Origin: Onthophagus taurus
Taxonomy: Eukaryota; Arthropoda; Insecta; Coleoptera; Scarabaeidae
DNA: 64,000 bases
Assembly (NCBI RefSeq): GCF_036711975.1
Contig: NC_091973.1
Span: 19,034,001 to 19,098,000, forward strand
Direction of reading: 5' to 3'
The notes beneath the pieces are model-generated. The model was given only the letters and a program-made list of their open reading frames with translations, was not told the origin of the DNA and did not search any database. Each line of letters begins with the position of its first letter. Position 1 is the first letter of the stretch. Below are positions 1 to 11,795 of this stretch, one piece after another. Both the position numbers and the translations under genes were made by a program.

Positions 1-2
1 CG

Positions 3-743
3 CACATTCTATCTAAGATGGGCGAAGAAGTGGATTGTAACGTGGCGACTCTACCAATGTTTCAATTGGAAGACAAATGGGTATCTATGGGTCCGCATCC
101 AATCTTACAAAATCCACCGGAGAAGCTAGAAGTAAAAGAAGAAGTGGTGTTTAAATTCACGCCCTTATATACCTTTGGGGCCGCTGGGTTGTACACACAA
201 GAAGATTTGGTTCAAGCACAAGATGCGATCCGATTTGGAATCGAACGAAATGCGATTCAAAGCATTTTAATTAGACGGTTACAAGGAAAAGATACGCATG
301 GGAGTAATATAGACGTGGTAAATCTATTCAACCCCAGTGAGCTACGAAAATTTGCGAAAAGTACCCTATCATACCTGTGGGGTTGGTTTACGGAAGTGGG
401 TATGGCTATCAGTGGTTTCATTGGAATTATAGTTCTATTCCGTTTCTTAAAAGGGTTGGCTAGCGTAATACTAAATGGTTACGCTCTATATCGAACAATG
501 GGTTGTGGATTGATTATTCTGGCCAGTCTCTGGAATAACTTAACCATGTGGTTATTAAACAAACATAGACCACAAGCGAACAACCCTGATCCAGAAGCAC
601 CCTTAATACCTATTCCTGAGGACGCGTCTCCCACTATACCGAATGCTCCTTCCGAACCACAAACGATAGCTCCAAAGAAAACCTTTTATCTGTCTGTAAC
701 CGAAATACCAACATGGATGAAACCATCAACATCTACCGAGTAG
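3..743 (+). CDS. C-terminal part of an envelope-like glycoprotein of an LTR retroelement (5' end outside window)
   Basis: The frame is already open at the left edge, so the protein begins outside the window; the first Met is at 18. From that Met, 241 residues remain. They form an ectodomain-like stretch, then WGWF near residue 121, a hydrophobic segment at about 127-143 that fits a transmembrane helix, a second hydrophobic stretch at about 160-180, and a Pro-rich hydrophilic tail. The gene ends about 300 bp before a purine-rich run and a TG-starting LTR, which is where env sits in envelope-bearing retroelements. The arrangement resembles glycoprotein genes acquired by insect BEL/Pao or Gypsy elements from negative-strand viruses. 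I favour a chuvirus-type origin, but that is recognition by style, not a search. No frameshift is visible here. Confidence 0.5.
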   Translation, partial: HILSKMGEEVDCNVATLPMFQLEDKWVSMGPHPILQNPPEKLEVKEEVVFKFTPLYTFGAAGLYTQEDLVQAQDAIRFGIERNAIQSILIRRLQGKDTHGSNIDVVNLFNPSELRKFAKSTLSYLWGWFTEVGMAISGFIGIIVLFRFLKGLASVILNGYALYRTMGCGLIILASLWNNLTMWLLNKHRPQANNPDPEAPLIPIPEDASPTIPNAPSEPQTIAPKKTFYLSVTEIPTWMKPSTSTE

Positions 744-1038
744 GGGGTTCTAGCCCAGCTGATCTACAAAACAAGGAGAGTGTTGTGATGAGTCTCGCGA
801 AGTGTTCGAGTGCGCGATAAAGTCATTTTCCGAAGTGATAATATTACATCTTTAGTGATGCTGGCTAAGGACTATAAGTAAATATAGAATTGCTTATTGT
901 ATTCATTAATTTTGTTGTCAGATAAGATCAAGCAACCACCTATGTTGCCCTTGCTAAATATACGAGTAGGTGATTGCATGATAAGGGTTGAAAAAGAAAC
1001 GCAACTATAGTAGCGTTCTTTTTTCAAGGGGGAAGTGA
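744..1038 (+). other. 3' untranslated stretch and polypurine tract of the envelope-bearing element
   Basis: No coding potential is visible. The last bases before the LTR (about 1026-1038) include a purine-rich run, aagggggaagtga, which is the expected plus-strand primer site just inside a 3' LTR. Confidence 0.4.
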
Positions 1039-2133
1039 TGTAGCGATCCGCAGATCAGTTTAGATTTTGGTAATTAATTATTGATATTTTTATTCATTCT
1101 CGGATAGAGGGGATCGCTGCTCGACTCATCCTTCCCTTCCTTTTCTTTTGTCTAATTGTTATAGTTGTAATTGTTTGATTGGTTAAACCACACGTTGACC
1201 AATAAGATTATTCTTAGAGTTAAGAGCGTTCAGGGGGAAAACGTTTTCCTTTTGTTTTCCTTCCCTCTCTTTTGTTTAATTGCTGATGTTGCAATTTCTA
1301 ATTGGTTGAGCCATGTGTTGGCCAATGAGGACTTTCCTAGAGGAAAGAGCGTCCAGGGGGTAAAGGTTTAAATATTGAGGAGGAGCACCTTTTGCGGCAG
1401 TTCGGTTTGGATTTAAATTAATTTCTTCGGCGAAGCACCCTATTCGGTTTCGGTTAAGAGTCTTAGTGGAAAGTCCGAGTAAGACTCCGGTAATTCTTAA
1501 GTTTGATGTAAGTTATTTAATTAATAATTATTAATTAACTTTTATTCGATCGGATTAAAATTAAAGTGTTATACTTTTTGACGAGTCGCTCCTCTCAATA
1601 TGATCGCTTTAACCCTTGGTAAGTCGTTAATGTTTTATTTTATATGTAAAGATTGTAACTAATTGCTTTGGCTTCTTCTGATTTGGTATAAACCTACGTA
1701 ATATTCGATGTTATTTTTGAATTATTCATTTTATTAAATTGATCATTTTGTAATTGTTGAACTTAGATATTTTTTGATGTTTTTAATTAAATTGCTTATA
1801 CAGATTTTCAAGTAAAGTCAGGTAAATTACTAGATTAAAATTTCTCTTGTTAATCAATATAAAGTTTTCGAGTTATTTTTGTAGCTAAATTTTGTTTGTT
1901 CCAATTTATTTTAACTTTAATTCTGTTTATTAATTTTAGGTTGTATTTTATTTCTTTTGCTATTGTTTTCGTTTGATTTCACTTCATTAAATTTGTTATT
2001 TAAATTTGACTTGATTTCTTTTATTAAATTTCATTTAACTTTGCTCCCTAAATCCAAGCCGGCGTGACAAGGTTCTGCTTGTCGCATACGCCTTTAGCAC
2101 GCCCACACAACAAAGTAAGAGCCGCTCCTTACA
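1039..2133 (+). repeat. Candidate 3' LTR, TGTA...TACA, about 1.1 kb
   Basis: It starts with TGTAGCG directly after a polypurine-like tract and is proposed to end at CTCCTTACA, giving TGTA/TACA ends. Inside are two imperfect direct repeats about 124 bp apart (near 1140-1250 and 1264-1372), each holding an inverted pair of CCAAT-type boxes (ATTGG...CCAAT). The partner 5' LTR lies outside the window, so the right end is an inference from the terminal bases and from the start of unrelated coding sequence soon after. Confidence 0.5.
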
Positions 2134-2170
2134 TTGTTTTTGTAGACTGATAAGGATACGATTTCTACAC

Positions 2171-3161
2171 GAAACTGTGAACGTCACAAATGAAGAAGTA
2201 GACTAAGTTAACAACTAAATTAAGAATCTAAAGTCGACTAATGTTGCAATCAAAGGAGCCATAGTTAAACATACTTTCATTTTTTCAATGGTCGATGGTA
2301 ATGTGTGTAACTCCGTCAGACATACTTTATCTACCATGAAGTGTTATATTTGTGGTGCTACCACAAAAGATTTCAATAAATTACGCGGAAAACCCCTGTA
2401 AAGAAAGAAACCTTGGAGTTCAGATTATCTATTCTCCATGCAAGAATTCGTCTGTTTGAACATATTTTACATGTGTCATATAAAATTCCCATAGGAAAGT
2501 GGCAAACGAGAGGGTCTAAAGAAGAAGCCGATATTGTAGCAGATAGAAAAAATGAAATAAAGAATTTATTTAAAACCGAAATGGGATTACTGGTGGACAT
2601 TCCTAAGCCCGGTTTTGGTAATACCAATGATAGGAACACAAGCAGAAGATTTTTTGACAATCCTAAACTTGCTGCTAAAATTACTGGAGTGAATGAAAAC
2701 TTAATATTTCGAAATATTTCAAGATAATTTTAGAAACCTTATCCTGTGGAAAAAAGATTAACATTAAAAAGTTTGGCACTTACACCTTGGAAACTGCCGA
2801 AACATATATATATTTATATCCATGGTCCCCAACCGTTCATAAAATTTTGTTGCATGGACCTGACATTATTCAAAATGCTTTGTTGCCCATAGGACAATTG
2901 TCAGAAGAGGCAGTGGAATGCAGAAACAAACCTTTTCGCAATTTCAGGGAGAGATTTGCGCGAAAATGTTCAAGAGAAAAATGTAACGAAGATGTTTTAA
3001 ATAGATTACTTTTGACGTCAGATCCGCTGCTCTCTTCGATAAGACCAATGGGAAAAAGACTTTCCAAACCTCTGCAAAAAGAAACTATTCAAATGTTGCT
3101 TCCTGAAGAATCAATTGACGAAGAAGAAGATTGCGAAGAAGATGAAGAGGAAGATGAATAA
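2171..3161 (+). pseudogene. Decayed RAG1/Transib-like transposase, C-terminal part
   Basis: Three frame-broken pieces read as one protein. The first (2171-2402, with in-frame stops) includes TFIFSMVDGNVCNS and a CYICGATTKDFNKL motif that looks zinc-binding. The second (2413-2727) has LHARIRLFEHILHVSYK and PKPGFGNTND...RRFF. The third (2787-3161) has YLYPWSPTVHKILLHG, LPIGQLSEEAVECRNK, FARKCSREKCNED and LLLTSDPLL, and an acidic tail. The order, a Cys pair followed by LH-x-I then a Glu-rich NK motif, follows the C-terminal half of the RAG1/Transib core. The Glu before RNK matches the position of the third catalytic acid, while the residue I align with the second catalytic Asp is Arg. It is a relic without visible terminal repeats. 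Confidence 0.5.
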
Positions 3162-3495
3162 ATTTTTTTTTCGACTGTATCTATTTTTTTAAGCAAGTAT
3201 GCATATTATTGTTTGTGTGAATTGTCATTTTTACCCTAAAATAAAATTTAACACCAAGAATTTCTGTTTAAAATTGCTAAAGTGGTTCCTATGCTTAAAT
3301 ACATATTTCTAGGAAATTTCGTTTAAATAGGTATTCTAGTTATTGTTTGTGTTTTTCGTCTATACCTGCAATGGAATTTAAAAAAGTTAGGATGTAAAAA
3401 AATAATAATAACCTATTTTATCGAAATTCTTTACAAATATGCTTGGGATTTCCTATCCCTGCTGTTCGTGTAACGTAAACGAACTGAAACGTTCG
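3162..3495. other. AT-rich spacer without gene
   Basis: I see no open frame, repeat or RNA gene that I can support between the transposase relic and the first BEL LTR. Confidence 0.5.
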
Positions 3496-3740
3496 TGACC
3501 TTGCGCACCCCCAATTTGTCTCCCGCGCACCTTTAAATAGGATGCGCATGCGAGAGGAACAACAATTAGTAACGAAACCGCCGAACATTGTGTTTTCGAA
3601 AAACGTTATATTTTCAAACCGCGTGTTCTGTAACCGTAATAGTGATAATAAACCAGGTAAAACAATTTCATTTCCTTTATTCTCTAAACTATCTGAACCA
3701 CGCCTCATAATAACTGACCCGGCACTTTGCCGCGTGCACA
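3496..3740 (+). repeat. 5' LTR of BEL-1
   Basis: It starts TGACCTTGCGCACCCCC and ends GTGCACA. The same sequence with about eight substitutions recurs at 18752-18995. It is followed by tttttggtccttcgagccgg, the leader next to the LTR in BEL elements of this window. Confidence 0.85.
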
Positions 3741-4314
3741 TTTTTGGTCCTTCGAGCCGGATCATCTGGATATTTCCGGACTTATTTTGAGTTTCCCATC
3801 GGTTTTCGTGGAGCTTCTTCCGGCCAGCATGCGTTTGGGCCCTTTGGCGACACCTCCGTGTTGGAATCGGGTGACCCGGGTGTACGACGCCACTCCACCC
3901 CCTTTTTGGTTTTCACGCGTGTCCACGCCATTTTTCTCTTGATTTTTTTGTGCATCCATTCTTCATCCATTTTTACGGTTCTATTTCATTTTTTCTCTTC
4001 TCTTATTACGCAAGAATTTAATTCATTTTCATTTTGTTTTCTTTTCCTTATTACGAAAGAAAGAATTCATTTTATTTTATTTTCACAATTTTCGTTTAAG
4101 TTCTCCCATTCACCATTTTTTTGTGCGTCCATTCAGGTTGACAGCGCCTCGTCGTTCGCCATCTGTTGGGTCGGAAAAAATCGGAAAATTCTATTTTTAG
4201 TAGTTTATTTTTATTTACTTCTAATTTTACCGCATAATCATCAAATTTTCATCTCACCTTTTGATTATTCTCATAAAACTTATTTAAATCGACTTTCATT
4301 TAATTATTGTCATA
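3741..4314 (+). other. BEL-1 5' leader
   Basis: This is untranslated sequence between the 5' LTR and the gag start. It contains long T-rich runs. Frames crossing it have no recognisable domain and were not annotated. Confidence 0.6.
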
Positions 4315-5769
4315 ATGTCTGAACAAAAGGTAACGAAAGCAATTCTACGACGCAACGCGACTCTCAATCGCCTAACGGAATCAATGACTTACGGTCAAAA
4401 TATCGGAGATGATCCTGTAAAAAAAACTATCTTTGTAGCAAGAGCAAAGGATGCTGACGATCATTACTCATCTTTTCAAACCATACACAATCAAATTATG
4501 GGGTTGATTGACGATAAAAGCACTACCTTGTGCGCTCCAAGGAGATAATACCGCATCTCCACCCACATCACATCTTCTCGCGATCCCTAAATTAACTAAA
4601 TTATCAATTCCAATCTTTGATGGTTACTATAAAAATTGGCCAACATTCTACGATTTATTTTGCACGATGGTGCACGAAAACCCATCAATTTCCAATGTGG
4701 CTAAATATCAATATTTATTAACTTCACTTAAAGGAGACGCATTCAATCTAATAAAAAGCTTACCTGTCACTGACGATAATTATCCCATCGCGTATAGTAC
4801 ATTGACGGGAAGATATCAGAATAAGAGATATCTCGCTACAATTTATTTCAATGAGATCATCCATTTGAAATCCGCGACAGATGAGTCTGTAAAATCATTC
4901 CATTATATAATCGACACATTTAAAGACAACGTTGAAGGATTTCGTACCTTAGGCTTTCCAGTTGATTCATGGGATTTTCTTCTTTTTAATATCTTACTAC
5001 AAAAATTAACTACAACCACAAAAACCCAATTTGAAGAACATCACACTTCAGTTGAAATTCCTACATATGTTAAATTGATTAAATTTTTAGAGGGTCGAGC
5101 AAAAGCTTTGGAGACCGTTCAACTGTAGCTAAGACAATTAGCTTCAAAATTGAATCTACTTCCTTCTCCAAAAAATGTTTATTATGTCCTGAAATTCATC
5201 AGATTTAGAGATGTCCCAATTTTAAATCTAAGTCAACTTCAGAACGTTTAGAAGTTGCCCGAGCAAATAATTTATGTCGAAATTGTCTAAGCTCCAGTCA
5301 TTCAACATCAAAATGTCAATCCTCACATCGCTGTTTCACATGTCGACAGCATCATCACACATTACTTCATTTTAATTCACCTGTAAACAACTCAGTTCAT
5401 GTAGGAACTACTTCGTGCAGGAAAGAACGCTCTATAAATCAAAATACAACTACTAATGTTTTATTACCCACCGTTTTTCTTAAAATCAAAGATATCTTCG
5501 GGAGATGTCATCTAGTTCGTGCTCTTATCGATTCTGGAAGCATGTCCAATTTCATAACTGACAAACTATCAAAACGTTTATGTTTACCCAGAGATCATGG
5601 TTCATCAATTACTATTCAAGGTCTTAACAGTACGAAGTCAATCTGTAACAGAGGTACCGTCAATTGTTCTTGTGAAGATTTGACACCCTCCTTTGAATTT
5701 AAGGCCGTTATAACTCCAAACATTTGTTCCAATCAACCATCATTAAAATTAATAATTGATTCTTATCCT
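4315..5769 (+). pseudogene. BEL-1 gag and protease N-terminal part
   Basis: Gag begins at 4315 (MSEQKVTKAILRRNATLNRL). The frame shifts near 4540, and a 1759-type Gag domain follows to 5128 (LSIPIFDGYYKNWPTFYDLF, RYQNKRYLATIYFNEI, GFPVDSWDFLLFNILLQKL). A stop at 5126 and further shifts precede a zinc-knuckle region (CRNCLSS, CFTCRQHHHTLLHFNS). The aspartic protease then starts with LIDSGSMSNFITDKLSKRL near 5526. The coding sequence is cut at 5769 by the Gypsy insertion and resumes at 10229. Matching segments in BEL-2 (45432-44000, minus strand) confirm the family. At least three lesions rule out a functional product. Confidence 0.8.
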
Positions 5770-5930
5770 TGTTATATAAGTTGGCTATGCAATACCACGC
5801 CAATACGATGACTCGCGAAAAGACGCGGTCACCATTCCTCTAGCGTCTACGAAGTAGCGAACAGCCATTTTGTTGTAACGTTGTTAATCAATAAATTAAT
5901 AGTTCACAATACAAAAGTAGTATTATTACA
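5770..5930 (+). repeat. 5' LTR of Gypsy-1
   Basis: It starts TGTTATATAAGTTGGC and ends TATTATTACA, and contains an AATAAA-like polyadenylation signal (caataaattaat) near 5889. It matches 10068-10228. Confidence 0.9.
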
Positions 5931-5977
5931 TGGCGCAGTCAGTAATGAAAAAGGAAATCTGAATAAAAGAAGAAAAA

Positions 5978-8900
5978 ATGGAATCGTTAAAACAACCGAA
6001 AAGTATGTCGATGACGGGGGACCTTGGACAAAACTGGAAGAAGTTTAGAAAAGCAATGGACGTTTATATAAACGCAAGTGGTTGTAGTACCAAAGATAAA
6101 ACGGTTTAAGCATCGGTGTGGATTCATTGTATGGGTGAAGAAGCCGCAGGTATTTTAGAAACTTTAGATTTAAATGAAACAGATGAACAAGATCCGGAGG
6201 TAATAAAAACGAAATTAGATGAATATTTTATTCCGAAAACTAATATTAGTGTAGAAAGACACAAATTCAATACGCGAATTCAGATGGAAGGAGAAACATT
6301 TGATGGTTTCTTATCAGAATTGGGAAAAATTGCAGCCAACTGTGATTTCGGGACATTAAGAGAAGAGCTGATAAAAGATAGAATAGTCTGTGCAACCAGA
6401 GACAAGAGGGTAAAAGATCGACTTCTCCGGGAATCAAACTTAACCTTAAAAAGAGCCACTGAAATTTGCCAGGCAGCCGAGCAAACTAGTGCTAGCATCA
6501 ACGAATTGGTGTTGAAACAAAAAGTAGGCGATATAGCAGCCATGGGTAAGAAATGCAATCAAACAACAGACAACAAGCCGCCAAGGCGTCGAAGTGCAAG
6601 ATATCAAGCGGTGACCTCAGGACCATGCAAATGGAGTGACCGACAAGAAGGGAAGACAGAAGATATGAAAAAATTGAGAATCTGTAATCGATGTGGAAAG
6701 AATTGGCACCAAAATTTTCGTGAGTGTCCTGCATTAAATAAAACCTGCTTTAAATGTTCTCGGAAAGGTCATTTTAGTTTTGTTTGTAAAACAAAGAATG
6801 TTAACAGCATTATCGATAGTAAACAGGAGAGTAATCAGGTTGATAACAATAGTACAAGTAATAATTATGTGTTGGATAGTATCAATAATAATCAGAATAA
6901 TGTTTGGTTTGAAATAATTAGAGTTTTAGATTGTAACAAGCGTATTCGCATTAAAATAGACACGGGTTCTGACATAAATGTTCTTCCAAAATACATTTTT
7001 GACCAATTAAATTTAGATGTAGAATTAGATCAAACTGGCGGATATATATCAGTTTATGGTGGAGAAAAACATAAAATTTTGGGTTCTTGTTTATTAAATA
7101 TTCAGTTTAATAGTGATGATTATATATTTAGATTTGTGGTTATTGAAACAGATAAACATGCAGCACCTGTATTAGAATCCTGTGAAAAACTTAAATTAGT
7201 TAATAGAGAACCAGCAATAAACGCTATTAGTTCAAATGATTCAGTTGAATGTACAATGAAAAATCAGTTTGCTGACGTTTTTGAAGGTTTAGGGTCAATA
7301 GACATCAAACCTTGTGATTTTAAAATTAAAGAAAATTATGATCCGGTAGTTGTACCATGTAGACGAGTAGCATTTCAGCTAGTAGAACCACTAAAAAACG
7401 AATTAATGCGCATGGAAAATGATGGTATCATTTTCAAGGTAACAAAACCAACTGAATTTGTTCATCCCATAGTGATTGTTCAGAAGAAACAATTAGGTCA
7501 AATTAGGGTATGTTTGGATCCTAAATATTTGAATAATGTTTTAGTACGGGAATATTATACAATACCGTCATTTGAGGAAATAACAAGCGAAATGAAAGGT
7601 ACGAAATACTTTAGTGTATTAGACGCGAATCAGGATTTCTATCAAATTAAATTGTCTAATAAAGCTTCATTAATGACCACATTTTCAACACCTGTTGGTA
7701 GATATAGATTTTTAATATTATATAGATTTCTTTGGTATTAGTGTAGCACCAGAAATTTTTCATCCAGTATTTACTGACATATTTGGTCACATAAAAGGGG
7801 TTAAGATTTACATAGATGATCTTTTAATATTTGCGACAACAAAAAGCGAACATAACAAGATCTTAAAGGAGGTTTTAGAAACAGCTCGTCAAAAAGGGGT
7901 AAAGTTTAACGAAACAAAATGTAAAATTCTAGTAAATGAAATTAGGTATGTGGGTCACATTTTTAATGAGAATGGAATTAGTCCAGATACAGACAAAATT
8001 AAGGCAATTAAAAAAATCAAATCCCCAGAAAACAAAGATAGTTTACGTAAATTTATGGGTATGGTTACTTATGTTTCAAAATTTATTCCAAATTTACCAA
8101 AAAGGACTCACAATATGAGACAGTTGTTAAAACAGAACATTATTTTTGAATGGTCAAATATTCACCAAAAAGAGTTCTTAAACTTAAAAGAACTGTTAAT
8201 GAACAGTCCAGTATTACACTTTTATGATAGAAACAAACCTATAGTACTAAGTGTCGATACCAGTAAGGATGGGATGGGGGCAGTTATTTTACAGGATGAT
8301 GCTGCTATAGTTTATGCTTCAAAATCATTAACACCTTCACAACAAAACTATTCGCAAATAGAAAAGGAAACATTAGCAATACTTTTTGGATGTAAAAGAT
8401 TTCACCAATATCTATTTGGAACTAAATTTACCGTGGAATCAGATCATAAACCTCTTGAGTCAATATTCAAAAAACCTTTTGACAAAGTTCCTTTTACATT
8501 ACAACGTTTATTACTGAATTTACAAACGTATGATTTCGTAGTAAAATACAAGTCAGGAAAAAAATTATTTTTTGCGGATCACTTATCCCGTAATAGCTAT
8601 GACGATCCAAATTTTGAAATAAATGATACGGAAATAGACAAACAAATAAATAGGATCAATTATGTTGATGTAACACCAAAACGTTTGGAAATTATTAAGT
8701 TTGAAACAAGCAAAGATAAAGAGTTACGAGACTTATTAAAAGTGGTTAAAGATGGTTGGCCACAAGTTAAAAAGACTTTGGATAATACACTCAAACCATA
8801 CTGGCAATATAGAGACGTGATTGTGGAAGTTGATGAACTTTTGTTTTTGAGTAATCGAATTATAATACCAACATCTTTGCGTAGGGACATATTAACAAAA

Positions 8901-10055
8901 TTACATTACAGTCACTTGGGAATCACAAAAACGTTAGGTAGAGCAGCCGAATTAGTTTTTTGGCCAAACATGACTTTAGATATTAAAAATATGATTCAAG
9001 CCTGTAGTACGTGTTTAAAATTTCAAAATAGTTATCAAAAAGAAGACATTATAAATAAAGAGATACCAGAATTTCCATGGGAAATACTTGCAACTGATAT
9101 ATTTCACTACAATGGTAAAAATTACCTCTTAGTAGTTGATTCATTTTCAAAATTTCCAGAAATAGTTACAATGTCTGATTTAACGAGTCAAACCGTAATC
9201 AAATGTTTAAAAACAATCTTTTCCAGACACGGAAAACCAACAATTCGGTATAGCGACAATGGACCTCAATTTAATAATGTCTTAATGCAAAATTTCTTGA
9301 GTGATTGGGAAATTACGTTTACACCACATTATGCACAAAGCAATGGGTTCATAGAATGTCATGTGCAAATCATTAAAAAACTTTTAAAGAAAGCTATAAA
9401 TGATAACAAAGATATATACTTAACACTTCTAGAATATAGAAGTACACCACTCTATAACAATGGATATTCTCCTGCAGAACTACTCTACGGACGAAAAATT
9501 CAGGGTTTATTACCAATAAAGAAAGAATTGTTAACACCACGTTATGACATAACAACTCATTTAAATAAATTAAAAACCAATCAATGTACACAAAAATTCT
9601 ATTACAATAAACATGCAAAACAATTAGAACATGTTAATGTTAATGACCATGTTATGGTTCAGGATCCACATAATAAAACTTGGTGTAGCGGAATGGTAAT
9701 TGAAATTGATAAAACAAGACCTCGATCTTATTTAGTTAGATTGAATAAAAACCATAAAACTTATATTAGAAATAGAAAATATCTTAAGAAACTAAAAGAA
9801 TGTATTGTGTCAGACGAAGATTTTACAAAAATGTTAGACACTGTATTAGATAACAATATAGATATAGATCATTCTAATAACGATAATAATATTGTACAAA
9901 ATGTAAATAGGGAGGAGGAGGTAGTGGAAAATAATAATATTCCTATAAGCAACACCGCATCCTCATCTCTATCAACCGAAGCCGATATTAAAAGAACTCG
10001 TAGCGGGCGAATTGTTCGAACGCCATCTAAGTTTAAAAATTATTATTGTAATTAA
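5978..10055 (+). pseudogene. Gypsy-1 Gag-Pol polyprotein (one in-frame stop, one frameshift)
   Basis: Gag starts at 5978 (MESLKQPKSMSMTGDLGQNW). An in-frame TAA lies at 6107, and the same frame runs on to 7741. That frame holds zinc knuckles (CNRCGKNWHQNFREC, CFKCSRKGHFSFVC, about 6690-6790), a protease IKIDTGSDINVLP near 6950, and the N-terminal part of reverse transcriptase. A shift near 7720 moves into the frame that stays open to 10055. This second part has FFGISVAPEIFH, the catalytic IYIDDLLIFA near 7810, RNase H (LSVDTSKDGMGAVIL), and integrase with an HHCC finger (SHLGITKTL...CSTCLKF). The integrase acidic residues are in ATDIFHY, YSDNGPQF and FIECHV. The single-frame Gag-Pol and motif style fit the mag/K02A2.6-like group. 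Only two lesions separate it from an intact polyprotein. Confidence 0.9.
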
Positions 10056-10067
10056 AAAAAAAGGGTG

Positions 10068-10228
10068 TGTTATATAAATTGCCTATGCAATACCACGCCA
10101 ATACGATGACTCTCGAAAAGACGCGGTCACCATTCTTCTAGCGTCTACGAAGTAGCGAACAGCCATTTTGTTGTAACGTTGTTAATCAATAAATTAATAG
10201 TTCACAATACAAAAGTAGCATTATTACA
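10068..10228 (+). repeat. 3' LTR of Gypsy-1
   Basis: This direct copy of 5770-5930 is preceded by the polypurine tract and followed by the atcct TSD. Confidence 0.9.
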
Positions 10229-11795
10229 ATCCTCATTTAAAGAAACTAAAATTAAAACAAGATATTGATTCTAATCCGAAAGAAATAGATTTGCTCTTAG
10301 GAGCTGAATTAGTACCACAAATACTTACCAGTGGAAGAGTCCAAGGTAACCTTAATGACCCTATCGCTCTTGATTCTGTTTTCTTATGGATTGTCATGGG
10401 ACGTACTGAAATGTCGTCGTTTGATTCCTCAAAATCTGTCCTAGTTAATGGCTCTACTACTTGTTTATCCATAATCAATGACTCTTTAAACAATACATTA
10501 AAGCGCTTTTGGGAAATTGAAACCCTTCCATCAGCAACTTATTTATCTAAAGAAAAACAACAATGTGAAATGCATTTCAAAAGGACTCATCGTAGAACAT
10601 CAGATGGTCGTTTCATCGTAGCATTACCCTTTAAGAATCATGAGCCTGTATTACGTCAATCATATCACACGGCCCTGAAAAGATTTAACCTTCTAGAAAC
10701 TCGTTTATTAAAGAATCCACAAATGAGAAAGGATTATGTACTATTCATGAAAGATAACCTCCTCACTGGTCACATGTCACCGATTTCTGGTTCTTCGGAA
10801 CGTCTAGCATTATACTACCTACTACATCATTGTGTTGTTCGCTCCGAAGGCGACTCCACGAAGTTGCGCGTCGTCTTTGATGCTTCTGCAAGTATAAAAA
10901 ACGGTAAATCATTAAATGACACTCTTTTAATTTGTCCCAAATTGCAGAAGGATATAATAAAAATAATACTCACATTCCGATGTTTCAAAATATGCATTCA
11001 GCTGCGACATTCGACAAATGTATAGGCAAATTCTTATCGCTCCAGAGCATAAAGATTTCCAAAGAATCTTATGGAGATTTTCACCTCAAGATTCTGTACA
11101 AGAATACGTCCTAAATACAGTAACATACGGTGTAGCTTCTACACCATTTTTAGCCCTTAGAACAATATCAGAACTTGCCAATCTTTATCATCTTGAATAT
11201 CCGAGAGCTTGCAAGGCACTCAAACATAACATTTACGTGGATGATATTATCACTGGAGCTCAATCTATTGTTGAAATACTTACCTCACAAAAGGAATTAA
11301 TTGATGTTCTAGAAAAGGGAGGTTTTGAACTCCGCAAATGGGCCAGTAACTGTCCGCAAGTACTCAACACAGTATCCCAGAATCAGTTACAATTATTATT
11401 ATCACTCGATTACGAAGAATCTATTTGTGTAAAAATTCTTTGTCTACAATGGGATCCCAACACAGATAATTTCAAATATTCCTATTTACCTCGACCTTCA
11501 TCTTCTACAAAGAGATCTATTCTTTCCGATATTGCCAGAATATATGACCCACTGGGTTTTTTAACTCCATGCACACTAAAGGCAAAATATTTTCTTCAAC
11601 GCTTATGGCAACTTAAATGTGATTGGGATAAAACACCGCCCCTTCAGCTAGTACAGAAATGGGAAATGTTTAAACAAAAACTTTCATTATTATCAAGTTT
11701 TAACTTACCTCGTATGATATTATCGGATTCTTATAACACTTGCCAACTCCATTTATTCTGCGATGCTTCCAATATTGGTTATGCTACAGTTGTGA
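10229..11795 (+). pseudogene. BEL-1 protease end, reverse transcriptase and RNase H start
   Basis: It continues from 5769 in the same BEL frame: PHLKKLKLKQDID, then IDLLLGAELVPQIL, TSDGRFIVALPF, LLTGHMSPIS and KLRVVFDASASIKNGKSLND. A one-base shift near 10995 separates FRCFK from RQMYRQILIAPEHKDFQRI. The catalytic box is NIYVDDIITGA near 11240, followed by GGFELRKWASN and IARIYDPLGFLTPC, and RNase H begins with LHLFCDASNIGYAT. The coding sequence stops at the junction with the reverse Gypsy fragment. About 150 residues of RNase H expected from BEL-2 are missing beyond it, so this junction is a deletion as well as an insertion. Confidence 0.85.

Larger units (their letters stand above)
5770..10228 (+). 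mobile_element. Gypsy-1: near-complete Ty3/Gypsy element inserted in BEL-1
   Basis: Two 161-bp LTRs (5770-5930 and 10068-10228) carry about five differences. They are flanked by a perfect 5-bp TSD, atcct, at 5765-5769 and 10229-10233. A tRNA-like primer site, tggcgcagtcag, directly follows the 5' LTR, and an A-rich polypurine tract (aaaaaaaaagggtg) precedes the 3' LTR. Removing the element and one TSD copy restores the BEL-1 protease frame. That proves it arrived after BEL-1. Confidence 0.95.

Noticed and set aside
3542..4322. Overlapping open frames across the BEL-1 5' LTR and leader
   Set aside because: They lie in LTR and T-rich leader sequence, overlap each other in several frames and show no domain.
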